A DNA stretch of 28,533 nt from Oscillospiraceae bacterium (GTDB lineage: Bacteria > Bacillota > Clostridia > Oscillospirales > Oscillospiraceae), in assembly GCA_016297855.1 (NCBI GenBank), contig JAEDFW010000010.1, positions 1 to 28,533 of the forward strand, read 5' to 3'. Under the pieces are notes generated by a model. It saw only the letters and a list, made by a program, of their open reading frames with translations, was not told where the DNA came from and ran no database searches. Shown here one piece after another: positions 16,173 through 24,534 of this stretch; positions within the stretch are counted from its first letter, which is position 1, and the number at the start of each line of letters is the position of its first letter. Both the position numbers and the translations under genes were made by a program.

Positions 16173-16517
16173 ATGGCAATTTCTTTCAATGCGATCGGGC
16201 AGTCTCATGTGAGCTTCTCGGCAGCAGAGTCAGCAAAGGCCGGTCAGGTCTGCAAGCTGACGGCAAACGGCACCGTTGGTGCGTGCGCGGAAGGCGAAAG
16301 CTTTTGCGGCGTGGTGACGGATGTGCGAGGCGGTGTGGCAGCGGTCACGATGTCTGGCTTTGTGGAGCTGCCGTACACCGGAACGGCTCCGGCGGTTGGC
16401 TATCAGACACTGGCCGCAGACAGTGCCGGCGGCGTGAAAACCGTGACGACGGGCGGCAGAAGCCTGCTCGTGGTGCAGGTTGACAGCGCGAACGGCACCG
16501 TGGGCGTATTTCTGTAA
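16173..16517 (+). CDS. Capsid decoration/cement-like protein
   Basis: 114 residues, rich in glycine, alanine, valine and threonine, predicted all-beta. It lies directly before the major capsid gene, where many phages encode a head-stabilising protein. The repeated G-V-V and A-V-T-V strands fit the small beta-barrel decoration proteins (DUF2190-like), which bind the outside of the expanded shell. The ATG at 16173 is preferred to an upstream in-frame ATG at 16146 because AGGAGGGA lies just before it. Confidence 0.7.
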   Translation: MAISFNAIGQSHVSFSAAESAKAGQVCKLTANGTVGACAEGESFCGVVTDVRGGVAAVTMSGFVELPYTGTAPAVGYQTLAADSAGGVKTVTTGGRSLLVVQVDSANGTVGVFL

Positions 16518-16534
16518 GAGAAAGGGGAAACATT

Positions 16535-17560
16535 ATGGGCTTTGAAACGATCCATCTGGAAAAAGGCATGTACCGCGAGAGCGGAAAATCGTTCACGCAG
16601 GTGCTGGAATCGCTCGACCCGAGCGAGAATTACACGGGTACCGCGCTGGAGGGCACGGATGCATATCAGCGGCAGCTCAAGCGCTTTGACATCCGCGCCA
16701 GAGGCGCATACTCGGACGCGGTGGAGAAATTCTTCCGCACATCGCAGTCGAGCGTGCTGTTTCCGGAGTACATCGCGCGCGCCGTGCGGCAGGGCATGGA
16801 AGAAAACAACATCCTGCCAAAGATCACCGCGAGCGTGAGCACCATCGACTCGATGGACTATAGAAGTGTATACGCCGCGACCGCCGAAGAGGACAAGCTG
16901 CTTGCCGACGTGGCCGAGGGTGCGGCCATCCCTGCCACTGAGGTCAAGAGCAAGAGTAACCTCCTCAAGCTCAACAAGCGCGGCAGAATGCTGGTGGCGT
17001 CCTACGAGGCCATCCGCTTTCAGAAGCTGGATCTGTTCTCGGTCACGCTGCGGCAGATCGGCGCGTACATCCAGCAGATGCATCTGGCCGATGCAGTAAA
17101 CGTTCTTGTAAACGGCGACGGCAACGACAATGCTGCCGAGACGCTCACGATCGGTACGTCACCGATCTCGGGTACGAAGGGAACGCTCAGCTACAAGCAG
17201 CTCGTTGAGTTCTGGGCGCAGTTTGAGCCGTATACGCTGGGTACCTTCCTGATGGGAAGCGGCGCAATGCTGCAGATGCTGAGTCTTCCCGAGCTGCAGA
17301 ATCCGGCGACGGGCCTCAACTTTCAGGGCACGGGAACATTGACAAGCCCGCTTGGCGCGGAGCTGCTGCGCGCAAGCTGTGTTGCCGACGGCACGATCAT
17401 CGGCCTGGATCGCCGCTATGCCCTGGAGATGGTGCAGGCAGGCGAGGTGTCGGTGGAATACGACAAGCTGATCGACCGCCAGCTCGAGCGCGCGGCCATC
17501 ACATCCATCTCCGGCTTCGGCAAGATCATGACGCCGGCGGCAAAGGTGCTGGTGATCTGA
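16535..17560 (+). CDS. Major capsid protein (XkdG-like)
   Basis: 341 residues, the size of HK97-fold coat proteins of the PBSX group. An N-terminal arm is followed by a delta-like charged helix (EGTDAYQRQLKRFDIRARGA), the VLFPEYIARAVRQGM segment at the start of the folded core, an E-loop-like stretch around 125-140, and the central helix LVASYEAIRFQKLDLFSVTL. The C-terminal domain contains a GFGKIMTPAAKVLVI end. Many copies form the icosahedral head. AAAGGGG is 8 bases before the start. Confidence 0.88.
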   Translation: MGFETIHLEKGMYRESGKSFTQVLESLDPSENYTGTALEGTDAYQRQLKRFDIRARGAYSDAVEKFFRTSQSSVLFPEYIARAVRQGMEENNILPKITASVSTIDSMDYRSVYAATAEEDKLLADVAEGAAIPATEVKSKSNLLKLNKRGRMLVASYEAIRFQKLDLFSVTLRQIGAYIQQMHLADAVNVLVNGDGNDNAAETLTIGTSPISGTKGTLSYKQLVEFWAQFEPYTLGTFLMGSGAMLQMLSLPELQNPATGLNFQGTGTLTSPLGAELLRASCVADGTIIGLDRRYALEMVQAGEVSVEYDKLIDRQLERAAITSISGFGKIMTPAAKVLVI

Positions 17561-17561
17561 C

Positions 17562-17936
17562 GTGGCGCTGACGGACGAGATCTATCAGATGGCAGCGGTG
17601 TTCGCGCCGGCAGGGACGGATGAGCAGATGCTGTTCAGTCTGTGCCGCGCGGCCGAGCAGAGTATTACGGCAAGACTTCGCCCCGGCGTGACAGCGGATG
17701 ACTGCCGCGACAGCTTTGTCTGTGCGGCAGCATGGATCGCGGTAAGCTATCTGCCGCAGAGCGTGCAGACAAGGCAGGTGCAGTCGTTCACCGTGGGCGA
17801 GGTGAGCGTGACGGCGGGATCTCCGGACGCTGATGTCTCGGGCGCAGCAGCCTGTCTGCGTACGCAGGCGGAGCTGCTGATGGCGCCGTACTGCGCGTCC
17901 GGCGGTGGGTTCGCCTTTTTGGGGGTGCGCGGATGA
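17562..17936 (+). CDS. Head-tail connector protein (gp6/YqbG-like)
   Basis: 124 residues, mostly helical, in the slot directly after the major capsid gene where the adaptor that docks onto the portal is encoded. The early acidic residues, two central helices (QMLFSLCRAAEQSITARL and CAAAWIAVSYLPQ) and a short strand pair (VQSFTVGEVSVTAG) are typical of this family. GTG start, 1 base after the capsid stop; ribosome binding site weak, so coupling with the capsid gene is likely. The next gene overlaps by 4 bases. Confidence 0.7.
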   Translation: MALTDEIYQMAAVFAPAGTDEQMLFSLCRAAEQSITARLRPGVTADDCRDSFVCAAAWIAVSYLPQSVQTRQVQSFTVGEVSVTAGSPDADVSGAAACLRTQAELLMAPYCASGGGFAFLGVRG

Positions 17937-18274
17937 AGCGCATGATCGACAGCATCCTTGCCGGCTATGGCGCGCCGGTCACGATCACACGTGCAGATGG
18001 AAAAATCACCGATGTGCGAGCATTTGTGCAGCCGGTGACGGAAAAGAGCTGGCAGAATCTGCAGAAAACCATGTATGCGCTGGGCGAGGGGCCGGTGGGA
18101 CGGTTCGTCTATATCGGCCCCATCGAGGCACCGGTCAGTGAGGCGGACACGGTAACGTGCGGCGGACGGAAGTTTCTCGTCCGCCGCGCCGAGACGCTGG
18201 AGCTGGCGGGACAGCCGCTGTATATCTGGGGGCTTTTGACGCCGGGCGGAGGTGACGACCCATGGAACAGTTAG
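17933..18274 (+). CDS. Head closure/minor neck protein (XkdH-like)
   Basis: 113 residues, beta-rich, in the position of the head-closure protein between connector and tail-completion genes. Segments such as APVTITRADGKITDVRAFVQ and GRKFLVRRAETLELAGQPLY fit the small beta-barrel stopper proteins that plug the portal after packaging. ATGA overlap with the preceding stop. The assignment rests on position plus general resemblance. Confidence 0.6.
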   Translation: MKRMIDSILAGYGAPVTITRADGKITDVRAFVQPVTEKSWQNLQKTMYALGEGPVGRFVYIGPIEAPVSEADTVTCGGRKFLVRRAETLELAGQPLYIWGLLTPGGGDDPWNS

Positions 18275-18735
18275 TGACTGCGATGATGGGCGCGCTGGCG
18301 CAGGCGGGTATCGTCTGCGCGCGGCAAACGCCGCAGGGGCAGATGCCGCAGCTGCGCGGACCGGTGACGGCTGTGGGCCTCGTTGCAGCGCGGGCGATGG
18401 AACACGCATTCTATGAATATCTCGGCCAGACGCCGGAAGGAGAAAACCTGTTCGGCAAGCGGCTGGAGGCGGATGTGCGGCTCACGGTCGTGTGCCCCAG
18501 AACGCTTGGAAGCGCGCGGTGCCAGCAGGAGGCCGCGCGTGTGGCAGAGCTGCTTTCCGGGCAGGTTGCCGGCGTGACGCTTGTGGGATACACGATGGGC
18601 GCGTGCACATACGACGCCGGGTGCGACTGCTTTCTCTGCCCGCTGACCGCGCAGCTGAAGGCGTATGTGTACGCCACGGCGAACGAGGACGAAACGGAAT
18701 TTACGGACTTTATGTTGAAAGGTGAAATCAGATGA
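18262..18735 (+). CDS. Probable tail completion/terminator protein
   Basis: 157 residues, alpha/beta, located directly before the sheath gene, where PBSX-type phages encode the tail terminator or neck proteins (XkdI/XkdJ region). Helical N-terminus, then strands LEADVRLTVVCPRT and LTAQLKAYVYATANED and a TDFMLKGEIR end that fit this class. It carries five cysteines in the C-terminal half (VCPRT, ARCQQ, GACTYDAGCDCFLC), unusual for a neck protein. GGAGGTGA lies 7-9 bases before the ATG, inside the previous gene, which it overlaps by 13 bases. Confidence 0.55.
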   Translation: MEQLVTAMMGALAQAGIVCARQTPQGQMPQLRGPVTAVGLVAARAMEHAFYEYLGQTPEGENLFGKRLEADVRLTVVCPRTLGSARCQQEAARVAELLSGQVAGVTLVGYTMGACTYDAGCDCFLCPLTAQLKAYVYATANEDETEFTDFMLKGEIR

Positions 18736-19784
18736 GCATGATCTATCATGAACGTCCGGGCGTGTACTCGGACTACGACGCGTCATCGGTGTCGGCCAGC
18801 GGCTCGACCGAGCGCGTGATCGCGCTGATCGGCATGTCGGAGGCCAAGAGCGGGCTGTACACCATCACGTCGAGCGTCTCGGGAAAGCAGGCCTTCGGTG
18901 AGACGAGCGAGCTTGGAAAAATGGTGCAGCTGGCCTACCGCAACGGCGCCGGTAAGGTGCTGGCCTGCCCGGTGGCCGAGGATACGCTGCAGGCGTATCA
19001 GGCGGCGTTTACGCTGGTGTTTCAGGAAAAGCAGGCGAGTTTCTGCGTGATCGCAAGCACGCTGGAGAGCGTACAGACCGCGCTGCGCGAGGCTGTGGAG
19101 GAGGCGTCGAGCCAGAAGGGCGAGTGCATCGGTCTGGTCGGCATGCAGAATGCGTCGGTAACGGAGCTGTGCGCGCGCGCCGAGACGCTCAACTCCGAGC
19201 GCATGGTGCTTGTGGCCCCCGATGTGTACTGCACGGGTGAGGATACGGCCAGCGGCGGCTGGATGGCGGCGGCTGCGCTGGCCGGCGTGCTGTGCGACCA
19301 GTCGGATCCGTCGCTGCCGCTGAACGGTCAGGTGCTGCGCGGGTTTGACGGCGTGGCCAGCGTATACGCGGATACGGAATATGACGCACTGGTCGGCGCC
19401 GGCGTGACGGTGTGCGAGTGTGTCGGCGGTGAGGTGAGCGTCATCCGCGGGCTTACCACGCGAACCAAAACCGGCGGCAGCGAAGATCTGACATTTCGTG
19501 AGCTGGGGACGATTCTGGTCGTCGACGATGTGATCCCGTCGATCCGCGCGGCACTGCGCAGAACCTTTACGCGGGCAAAGAACAACGCGGTCACGCGCAA
19601 TGCCATCCGCAACCGTGTGATCATCGAACTGGAGGACCGCATCGCGCGCGAGATCATCGACAGCTACGACAATCTGACGGTCACGCCGCTGGAAACCGAT
19701 CCCACAGTGTGCGTGGTAGAGTTTACGTTCAGCGTTGTGCATGGACTCAACCGCATCTATCTGACCGCGCATATCAGCGTGTAA
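18732..19784 (+). CDS. Contractile tail sheath protein (XkdK-like)
   Basis: 350 residues. The start YHERPGVYSDYDASSVSAS is a typical sheath opening (ERPGVY), followed by the Rossmann-like middle region and a C-terminal domain with FTRAKNNAVTRNAIRNRVII and a strand-rich end that exchanges strands between subunits in known sheaths. Its presence shows the particle has a contractile, myophage-like tail. Size is close to other short Clostridia sheaths. ATGA overlap with the previous gene. Confidence 0.93.
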   Translation: MSMIYHERPGVYSDYDASSVSASGSTERVIALIGMSEAKSGLYTITSSVSGKQAFGETSELGKMVQLAYRNGAGKVLACPVAEDTLQAYQAAFTLVFQEKQASFCVIASTLESVQTALREAVEEASSQKGECIGLVGMQNASVTELCARAETLNSERMVLVAPDVYCTGEDTASGGWMAAAALAGVLCDQSDPSLPLNGQVLRGFDGVASVYADTEYDALVGAGVTVCECVGGEVSVIRGLTTRTKTGGSEDLTFRELGTILVVDDVIPSIRAALRRTFTRAKNNAVTRNAIRNRVIIELEDRIAREIIDSYDNLTVTPLETDPTVCVVEFTFSVVHGLNRIYLTAHISV

Positions 19785-19796
19785 GGAGGGTGAATT

Positions 19797-20186
19797 ATGG
19801 CGACAAAACGAATTCCAACAACGGCGGATATCTATTTGGAGGCGAACGGCGTGCGTGTGGCCGTGGTGCAGAGCTACAAGGTCACAGCGACGCGTTCGTC
19901 GAAGGCGATCTACGCCTTCGGACAGTCGGAACCCGTGGCCACCATCCGCGGACAGGGACAGTATACCATTGAGCTTGAGCGCATCTACGCCACAGACGAG
20001 GCGCTGCGCGACGGACTGAATTTTATGGAGCTGGACGATTTCTCGCTGGTCATCTGCAAACCGGACCGGAACGTCATCTACGCTGGGTGCCAGTGGAGCA
20101 AGCTGCAGGAGAGCGCCGAGGTGGGCGGCAATGTGATCGAGAGAATCACCGTCGAGGCCAGCCGCCGCATTGAGACGGGCAGATGA
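19797..20186 (+). CDS. Tail tube protein (XkdM-like)
   Basis: 129 residues, beta-rich, directly after the sheath as in all PBSX-like operons. TYKIPTTADIYLEAN-like N-terminus (KRIPTTADIYLEANG), GQGQYTIELERIYATDEALR and a closing GNVIERITVEASRRIETG match small contractile-phage tube proteins that stack as hexameric rings inside the sheath. Strong TAAGGAGGGTG ribosome binding site, in keeping with high expression. Confidence 0.88.
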   Translation: MATKRIPTTADIYLEANGVRVAVVQSYKVTATRSSKAIYAFGQSEPVATIRGQGQYTIELERIYATDEALRDGLNFMELDDFSLVICKPDRNVIYAGCQWSKLQESAEVGGNVIERITVEASRRIETGR

Positions 20187-20794
20187 CCGGGATGCTTGGC
20201 GCGTGGCTCGGTGGGGCACGGAAGACGCGCGTGGACAAAATCGAACTGCATCTGATCTCCGCGCATGCTCTGCTGCAGGCGCAGCAGGAGGCACATGTGC
20301 TTGCCGGAGACGATTCCGCGCAGCTGGGGCTGTGCATAAACGCGTGCATTCTCGCCCGGGCGGCAAAGCACCGCGGTCAGGCGGTGTTCGCCTCGGGAGA
20401 GGATGTGCTGCGAAAGCTGCCGGCACAGACCATCGAGCGCTGGGCCGAAGAATATCTGGCGCTGTGCGAGCGGGAGAATCCCTCGTGCTGCACGGGCGAG
20501 CATACGCAGCTGCGTGAGGCGCTGGAGCAGGAACCGTATGAACGGCTCAAGTGGAAGGTGCTGCGCGCGTTTGGCGTGCTGCCGTCGGAGCAGCGGGCGA
20601 AGGACATGACAGATGGCGAGTATCTGTATTGCGTGCTGCAGATGATGCTGGATGAGCAGGAACAGCTGGACCTGCTGTGTCCGAGCTGCAGGCAGAAACT
20701 ACGGGAGCCGCGCTGCCCTGCGTGCGGGCAGACGCTGCCGGAGGAAAACGCGGGCTTTGACGAAAAGCGGTATGAGGAGCTGATGAGGCAGTGA
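20183..20794 (+). CDS. Unassigned protein with C-terminal zinc ribbon, in the tail-assembly-chaperone slot
   Basis: 203 residues; I do not recognise the family. Residues 1-160 are helical and charged. Residues 166-181 form CPSC-x8-CPAC (C166, C169, C178, C181), a classic four-cysteine zinc ribbon, followed by a short acidic tail. The gene lies between the tube and the baseplate genes, exactly where PBSX encodes XkdN (tail assembly chaperone) and the tape measure XkdO. It overlaps the tube gene (ATGA) and the next gene (GTGA). A role in tail assembly is inferred from place only. The zinc ribbon would be unusual for a chaperone. Confidence 0.6.
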   Translation: MTGMLGAWLGGARKTRVDKIELHLISAHALLQAQQEAHVLAGDDSAQLGLCINACILARAAKHRGQAVFASGEDVLRKLPAQTIERWAEEYLALCERENPSCCTGEHTQLREALEQEPYERLKWKVLRAFGVLPSEQRAKDMTDGEYLYCVLQMMLDEQEQLDLLCPSCRQKLREPRCPACGQTLPEENAGFDEKRYEELMRQ

Positions 20795-21288
20795 GCTATA
20801 TCGAAAGGCTGCTGCTGCGGCAGACGGCGCTGGCCGGGCGGCTGACGACAGATGGCGAGACGAATTTGTCTCTTGCGCAGACAATTGCCGCCTTTGCCGC
20901 GCCGCAGGCAGCGGAAACGGCGGATGAAACAAGAGCGGCAGGCGATACCGGCTGGCCATCCGGTACGACGGAGGAAAAGCAATTGCGCACGGCGGATACG
21001 GAAGCGGCGCAGGGAGCGCAGGTGCTGCTGGAGGCATTTACGGCGCTGGCCGGGCAGAATATGCACGCGGCCGCACTGCGGCAGCAGGCGATCGAACGCG
21101 AACTTCGGCGCACGCGCGAGAGTCAGAGCGTTTTGCTCTCCGCCCGGACACCGCAGAATTCGCCCGGGGGACTGACCGGCGGGTATGAGCAGATGCTCAG
21201 CGTCGCAGGCCTGGCAGCTGCGCCGACGCAGCGGAGCATGGCGGAAATATCGCGCTATTTTGAGCGTGACGCGAGACGATACGGATAA
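20791..21288 (+). CDS. Small alanine-rich helical protein; possible vestigial tape measure
   Basis: 165 residues, GTG start overlapping the previous stop. It is rich in alanine, glutamine, glutamate and arginine, and mostly helical, with a stretch near 85-115 (LLEAFTALAGQNMHAAALRQ) that could form a coiled coil. No family is recognised. It fills the position where a tape-measure protein of several hundred to over a thousand residues would be expected. If it does set tail length, the tail would be extremely short, as length scales with residue number in known phages. Confidence 0.5.
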   Translation: MSYIERLLLRQTALAGRLTTDGETNLSLAQTIAAFAAPQAAETADETRAAGDTGWPSGTTEEKQLRTADTEAAQGAQVLLEAFTALAGQNMHAAALRQQAIERELRRTRESQSVLLSARTPQNSPGGLTGGYEQMLSVAGLAAAPTQRSMAEISRYFERDARRYG

Positions 21289-21308
21289 AACAAAAGGAGG
21301 AAACGGGC

Positions 21309-21827
21309 GTGGCGATGCGCTACAAATCCTTTATTTGGCCGAACGATCCCAGAACCTACACGCTGAGCTGCCAACGGCAGACGGCGCTGCACAAGATCCC
21401 GATGGGCGGTTTTGTGGTGCAGGATCTGGGCAGAACCGGCACGGTGATGCGCGGAGAAGGCGAGTTTTTCGGCGCCGGCGCATACGATACCTTCCGCCGG
21501 CTGCTGCAGGTGTTCCGGCAGCAGGGGCCGGGGCTGCTGCTGCACCCGATGTGGCAGACGGGCAGTGCGTATTTTACGCGCTTACAGCTGACGCAGGAGC
21601 CGCGCAGCAACTATGTGGCCTATGCGTTTGAGTTCTGCGAGGCCTCAGGCGGCGCGCAGCGTGCATCCGGCGCGCAGGCAAAGGGGTATTATGTGATGCA
21701 GGAGGCCGACACGCTGTGGTCGGTCGCGCAGCGGTATGATCTGAGTGTACGCCAGCTTCTGGCGATGAACCCGGAGATCGCAAATCCCAACCGTGTGCGA
21801 GCGGGACAGAAGGTGCGAATCGCATGA
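21309..21827 (+). CDS. LysM-containing baseplate protein (XkdP-like)
   Basis: 172 residues. Residues 1-115 resemble the N-terminal domain of phage tail proteins that cap the tube near the baseplate (FIWPNDPRTYTLSCQ, then GGFVVQDLGR and RGEGEFFG). Residues 127-171 form a LysM module (YYVMQEADTLWSVAQRYDLS through NRVRAGQKVRIA), which in this setting docks onto the baseplate hub rather than acting as a lysin. The GTG at 21309 is chosen because AAGGAGG lies 8 bases upstream; an ATG two codons later is the alternative. Confidence 0.85.
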   Translation: MAMRYKSFIWPNDPRTYTLSCQRQTALHKIPMGGFVVQDLGRTGTVMRGEGEFFGAGAYDTFRRLLQVFRQQGPGLLLHPMWQTGSAYFTRLQLTQEPRSNYVAYAFEFCEASGGAQRASGAQAKGYYVMQEADTLWSVAQRYDLSVRQLLAMNPEIANPNRVRAGQKVRIA

Positions 21828-22750
21828 CGGGATATATCATGCGATCAGGCGGCGCAGCGATGCAGCTGCCGCCGCTGCTGCAGTGGCAGATCCAACAGAC
21901 GGACGCTGAGCCATGCGGCGCGTTTTGTGTGCAGTTTGCCCACGCGCCGGAGCTTCTGCCGGAGCTGAAGCTGGCGACCGGGTTTTATGCCGAGCACAAC
22001 GGAACGCGTGTAATGACAGGCGTGGTGGACGATATGACGGTGATTCTGGGCAAAAACGGCCTTTTGACCGAGCTGACGGGCAGGTCTCCGGCGGCGCTTC
22101 TGCTCGACACGCAGGTGCGTGCGGCAGAATATCAGAGCGCACAGCTGCCTGATATCCTTGCGCAGTATGTCAGGCCCTGCGGAGTAACGAAGATCGTGGC
22201 GGAGGCACTCGGGCCGGTGAGTAATTTTGTGGTGGAGACGGGCTATAGCTGCTATCAGGTGCTCGCCGGTTTCTGCCGCCACAGCGCGGACGTGTTTCCT
22301 CGCTTTGCAGCCGACGGAACGCTCATCATAAAGCGCGGCGGCACGGGCATACACCGCGTACTGCGCGCACGACCCATCTGTGCGCAGTACACGTTCGACC
22401 GCTACAGCGCATCGGCAAAGCAGGTGCTGGTCAACACGAGAAACGGCAGCCAGATGGTCGCGCAGAATGCCGAATTTCTGGCCATGGGCGGCAGCGGTGT
22501 GCGCGTTGCGGGCGTGACTGGGCAGAAGATCCGCGCCACATGGCGCACGGCTGCGCAGAGGTTGGACGACAGCTGGAGAAATGCACGGATGCTCAGTCTG
22601 ACGCTGGCGGGAAGCTTTCTGGCGGAGCCCACGGACACGGTGGCGGTGGAGCTGCCGGAACTGGGACTGTGCGGAACATTTACGGTACGATCGGCAGAGT
22701 CGTCGTGCGACGACTCCGGCGCGGTCTGTACATTGGAGCTGAGGGAATGA
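21824..22750 (+). CDS. Baseplate hub protein (XkdQ/gp27-like)
   Basis: 308 residues, beta-rich, following the LysM gene as in PBSX. The middle section (YQVLAGFCRHSADVFPRFAA, then DGTLIIKRGG) is typical of hub proteins that build a ring around the central spike and join tube to baseplate. The C-terminal third has the SLTLAGSFLAEPTDTVAVEL and LCGTFTVRSAES pattern seen in such families. ATGA overlap with the LysM gene, with AAGGTG upstream. Confidence 0.8.
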   Translation: MTGYIMRSGGAAMQLPPLLQWQIQQTDAEPCGAFCVQFAHAPELLPELKLATGFYAEHNGTRVMTGVVDDMTVILGKNGLLTELTGRSPAALLLDTQVRAAEYQSAQLPDILAQYVRPCGVTKIVAEALGPVSNFVVETGYSCYQVLAGFCRHSADVFPRFAADGTLIIKRGGTGIHRVLRARPICAQYTFDRYSASAKQVLVNTRNGSQMVAQNAEFLAMGGSGVRVAGVTGQKIRATWRTAAQRLDDSWRNARMLSLTLAGSFLAEPTDTVAVELPELGLCGTFTVRSAESSCDDSGAVCTLELRE

Positions 22751-22751
22751 T

Positions 22752-23138
22752 ATGTGGCTTTCTGAACAGGTGATGCGCCGCCGCGCTGAACCCGACCCCG
22801 CGACGCTGGGTACGGTCTCAATCGGCGGCGAGGACGGCGCGGTGGTGACCGACGGGGAAAAACGCGCCGCAAAGGTGATCTCGCCCGGCGGCTACTGCTG
22901 GCAGCCCGACGCGGCGGAAGAGGTGCTGGTGGTCAAGGGAAACGAGCTGTATGTGCCGGGCAAGCTCCAGAAAAGTCCGCGCGCGCTTGCGCCGGGCGAG
23001 GTGCTCATCTACGCGGGCAGCAGCGAGATCTTTGTTTCGCGGACGGGCGTGGAGATCACCGGCAAGGTGCAGATCGCGGGTGATGTGCGCATAACGGGCG
23101 ATCTGTATGTGAACGGGACGAAAATGGAGGTGCCGTGA
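22752..23138 (+). CDS. Baseplate spike-like protein (XkdR/gpV-like)
   Basis: 128 residues. An OB-fold-like N-terminal half (LGTVSIGGEDGAVV) is followed by short repeated strands ending in a tandem pattern VQIAGDVRITGDLYVNGTKM, characteristic of the trimeric beta-helix of phage puncturing spikes. It should form the tip that pierces the cell envelope on sheath contraction. It is small, and no metal-binding HxH tip is seen. GAGGGA lies 6 bases before the ATG. Confidence 0.72.
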   Translation: MWLSEQVMRRRAEPDPATLGTVSIGGEDGAVVTDGEKRAAKVISPGGYCWQPDAAEEVLVVKGNELYVPGKLQKSPRALAPGEVLIYAGSSEIFVSRTGVEITGKVQIAGDVRITGDLYVNGTKMEVP

Positions 23139-23482
23139 TGGAAAATCTCTGCGTGAACGGAGACTATGTGCCGGATGGCTTCGGCGGCTTTACGCGGCTG
23201 CAGGGTACGCAGGCGCTGCTTGCCCGGGCACTTTTTAAACTCAGCTGCAGGCGTGGGAGCTTTCCGTTTCTGCCGGAGCTTGGCAGCAGACTTTATGCGC
23301 TTGGGCAGGAAAAGCCCACCGCGCGCAATGACTGCGCGCGGCAATATGCAGCAGAGGCTTTATCCAGCATGGGCGTGACGGTGACAGACGCGAAGGTCGT
23401 GTCTTTGCCGGATGGCCGGGCGCAGGTGACGGTGCAGCTTCGCTGCGAGGATGAGGCGGCGGCTTTGGAGGTGACGGTATGA
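23138..23482 (+). CDS. Baseplate wedge protein (XkdS/gp25-like)
   Basis: 114 residues from the ATG at 23138; a GTG three bases earlier is an alternative. The central region GSFPFLPELGSRLYALGQEK fits the gp25/lysozyme-like wedge fold, which holds sheath to baseplate and starts contraction. Late VTVTDAKVVSLPDGRAQVTV strands also match. It stands directly before the gpJ-type gene as in all contractile injection systems. Confidence 0.82.
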   Translation: MENLCVNGDYVPDGFGGFTRLQGTQALLARALFKLSCRRGSFPFLPELGSRLYALGQEKPTARNDCARQYAAEALSSMGVTVTDAKVVSLPDGRAQVTVQLRCEDEAAALEVTV

Positions 23483-24534
23483 AAGAAGCAACGCAGATCT
23501 ACGAACAGATGCTGCAGGTGTTTGAGGAAAAAACGGGCTTTCGGATGGACGATACAGCCGATCTTGCTGTGCGGCTGTATGCAGCCGCTGCACAGATCGA
23601 GACGCTCTACGCCTACGCTGACTGGGCGCTGGTGCAGAGTTTTCCGCAGACGGCGACGGGGAAGTATCTCGACTACCACGCCGAGCTGCGCGGCATAAAG
23701 CGGCAGGCGGGGAAAAAAGCCGCCGGCACGCTGCGTTTTCGGATCGACGCGGCGCTGCTGGAGGATTTGCCGGTCCCGGCGGGGACTGTATGCACGACGG
23801 CGGGTCTGGTGCGCTTCGTCACGACGGAAGACGGCGTCATCGAGGCGGGCAATCTGTATACCGATGTGGCGGCCGAGGCCGAGCAGCCCGGCGCAGCTGG
23901 CAACGTTCCGCCCGGCAGTATTGTATGGATGACGAAAGCGCCCACCGGCGTGGCGGGCGTGACGAATCCGGCTGCGTTTACCGGCGGTGGCGGGGAAGAG
24001 GATGACGAGGCGCTGCGTGCGCGGGTGCTGGACAGCTTTATCCGCCTGCCAAACGGCGCAAACGCGGCGTTTTATGAGCTGCGCGCGCTCAGTCATCCCG
24101 GCGCGGGCGCAGTGACGGTGATTCCGCGCTATCGGGGCATCGGCACGGTAGGTGTAGTGGTGAGCACCATGAGCGGCGAAACCGATGCGGCGCTGATCGC
24201 AGAGATTCAGCAAGATCTTGACGCAGTGCGCGAGATCGCGGTGGACGTGACCGTGATGGCGCCGACGGTCAGAACGGTGGACGTTGCGCTCAAGCTCTGG
24301 CCGAAGAGCGGCGTTGCGTTCGACACTGCAAAACAGGCGGTACAAGAAGCGATGGAGGCGTATTTTACGGGGAAACTCCTCGGAAAGAGCGTCTATCTCG
24401 CGGCGTTGGGCAGCGTCATTTATGCTACGGGTGTTGCCGAAAACTACGCCATCTCGCAGCCTGCAGCCGATTTTGCCGGGGAGAAAACGGTGCTGCCGCG
24501 GCTCGGAACACTCACGATCACGGAGGGCGCGTGA
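23479..24534 (+). CDS. Baseplate J-like wedge protein (XkdT/gp6-like)
   Basis: 351 residues with the baseplate J pattern: an N-terminal helical part (EKTGFRMDDTADLAVRLYAA), TATGKYLDYHAELRGIKRQA near 56-75, KKAAGTLRFRI, a GAAGNVPPGSIVWM segment near 140, then EEDDEALRARVLDSF near 173. These proteins form the wedge that carries the fibres and transmits the contraction signal. GGAGGTGACGGT lies just before the ATG, in an ATGA overlap with the previous gene. Confidence 0.92.
   Translation: MKEATQIYEQMLQVFEEKTGFRMDDTADLAVRLYAAAAQIETLYAYADWALVQSFPQTATGKYLDYHAELRGIKRQAGKKAAGTLRFRIDAALLEDLPVPAGTVCTTAGLVRFVTTEDGVIEAGNLYTDVAAEAEQPGAAGNVPPGSIVWMTKAPTGVAGVTNPAAFTGGGGEEDDEALRARVLDSFIRLPNGANAAFYELRALSHPGAGAVTVIPRYRGIGTVGVVVSTMSGETDAALIAEIQQDLDAVREIAVDVTVMAPTVRTVDVALKLWPKSGVAFDTAKQAVQEAMEAYFTGKLLGKSVYLAALGSVIYATGVAENYAISQPAADFAGEKTVLPRLGTLTITEGA

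Noticed and set aside
18783..20426. 547-codon open frame on the minus strand across sheath and tube genes
   Set aside because: Antisense shadow of recognisable phage structural genes, low-complexity composition and no ribosome binding site context.
20794..21309. A tape-measure protein created by programmed frameshift
   Set aside because: The coding space between tube and LysM genes is too small for a normal tape measure in any frame.
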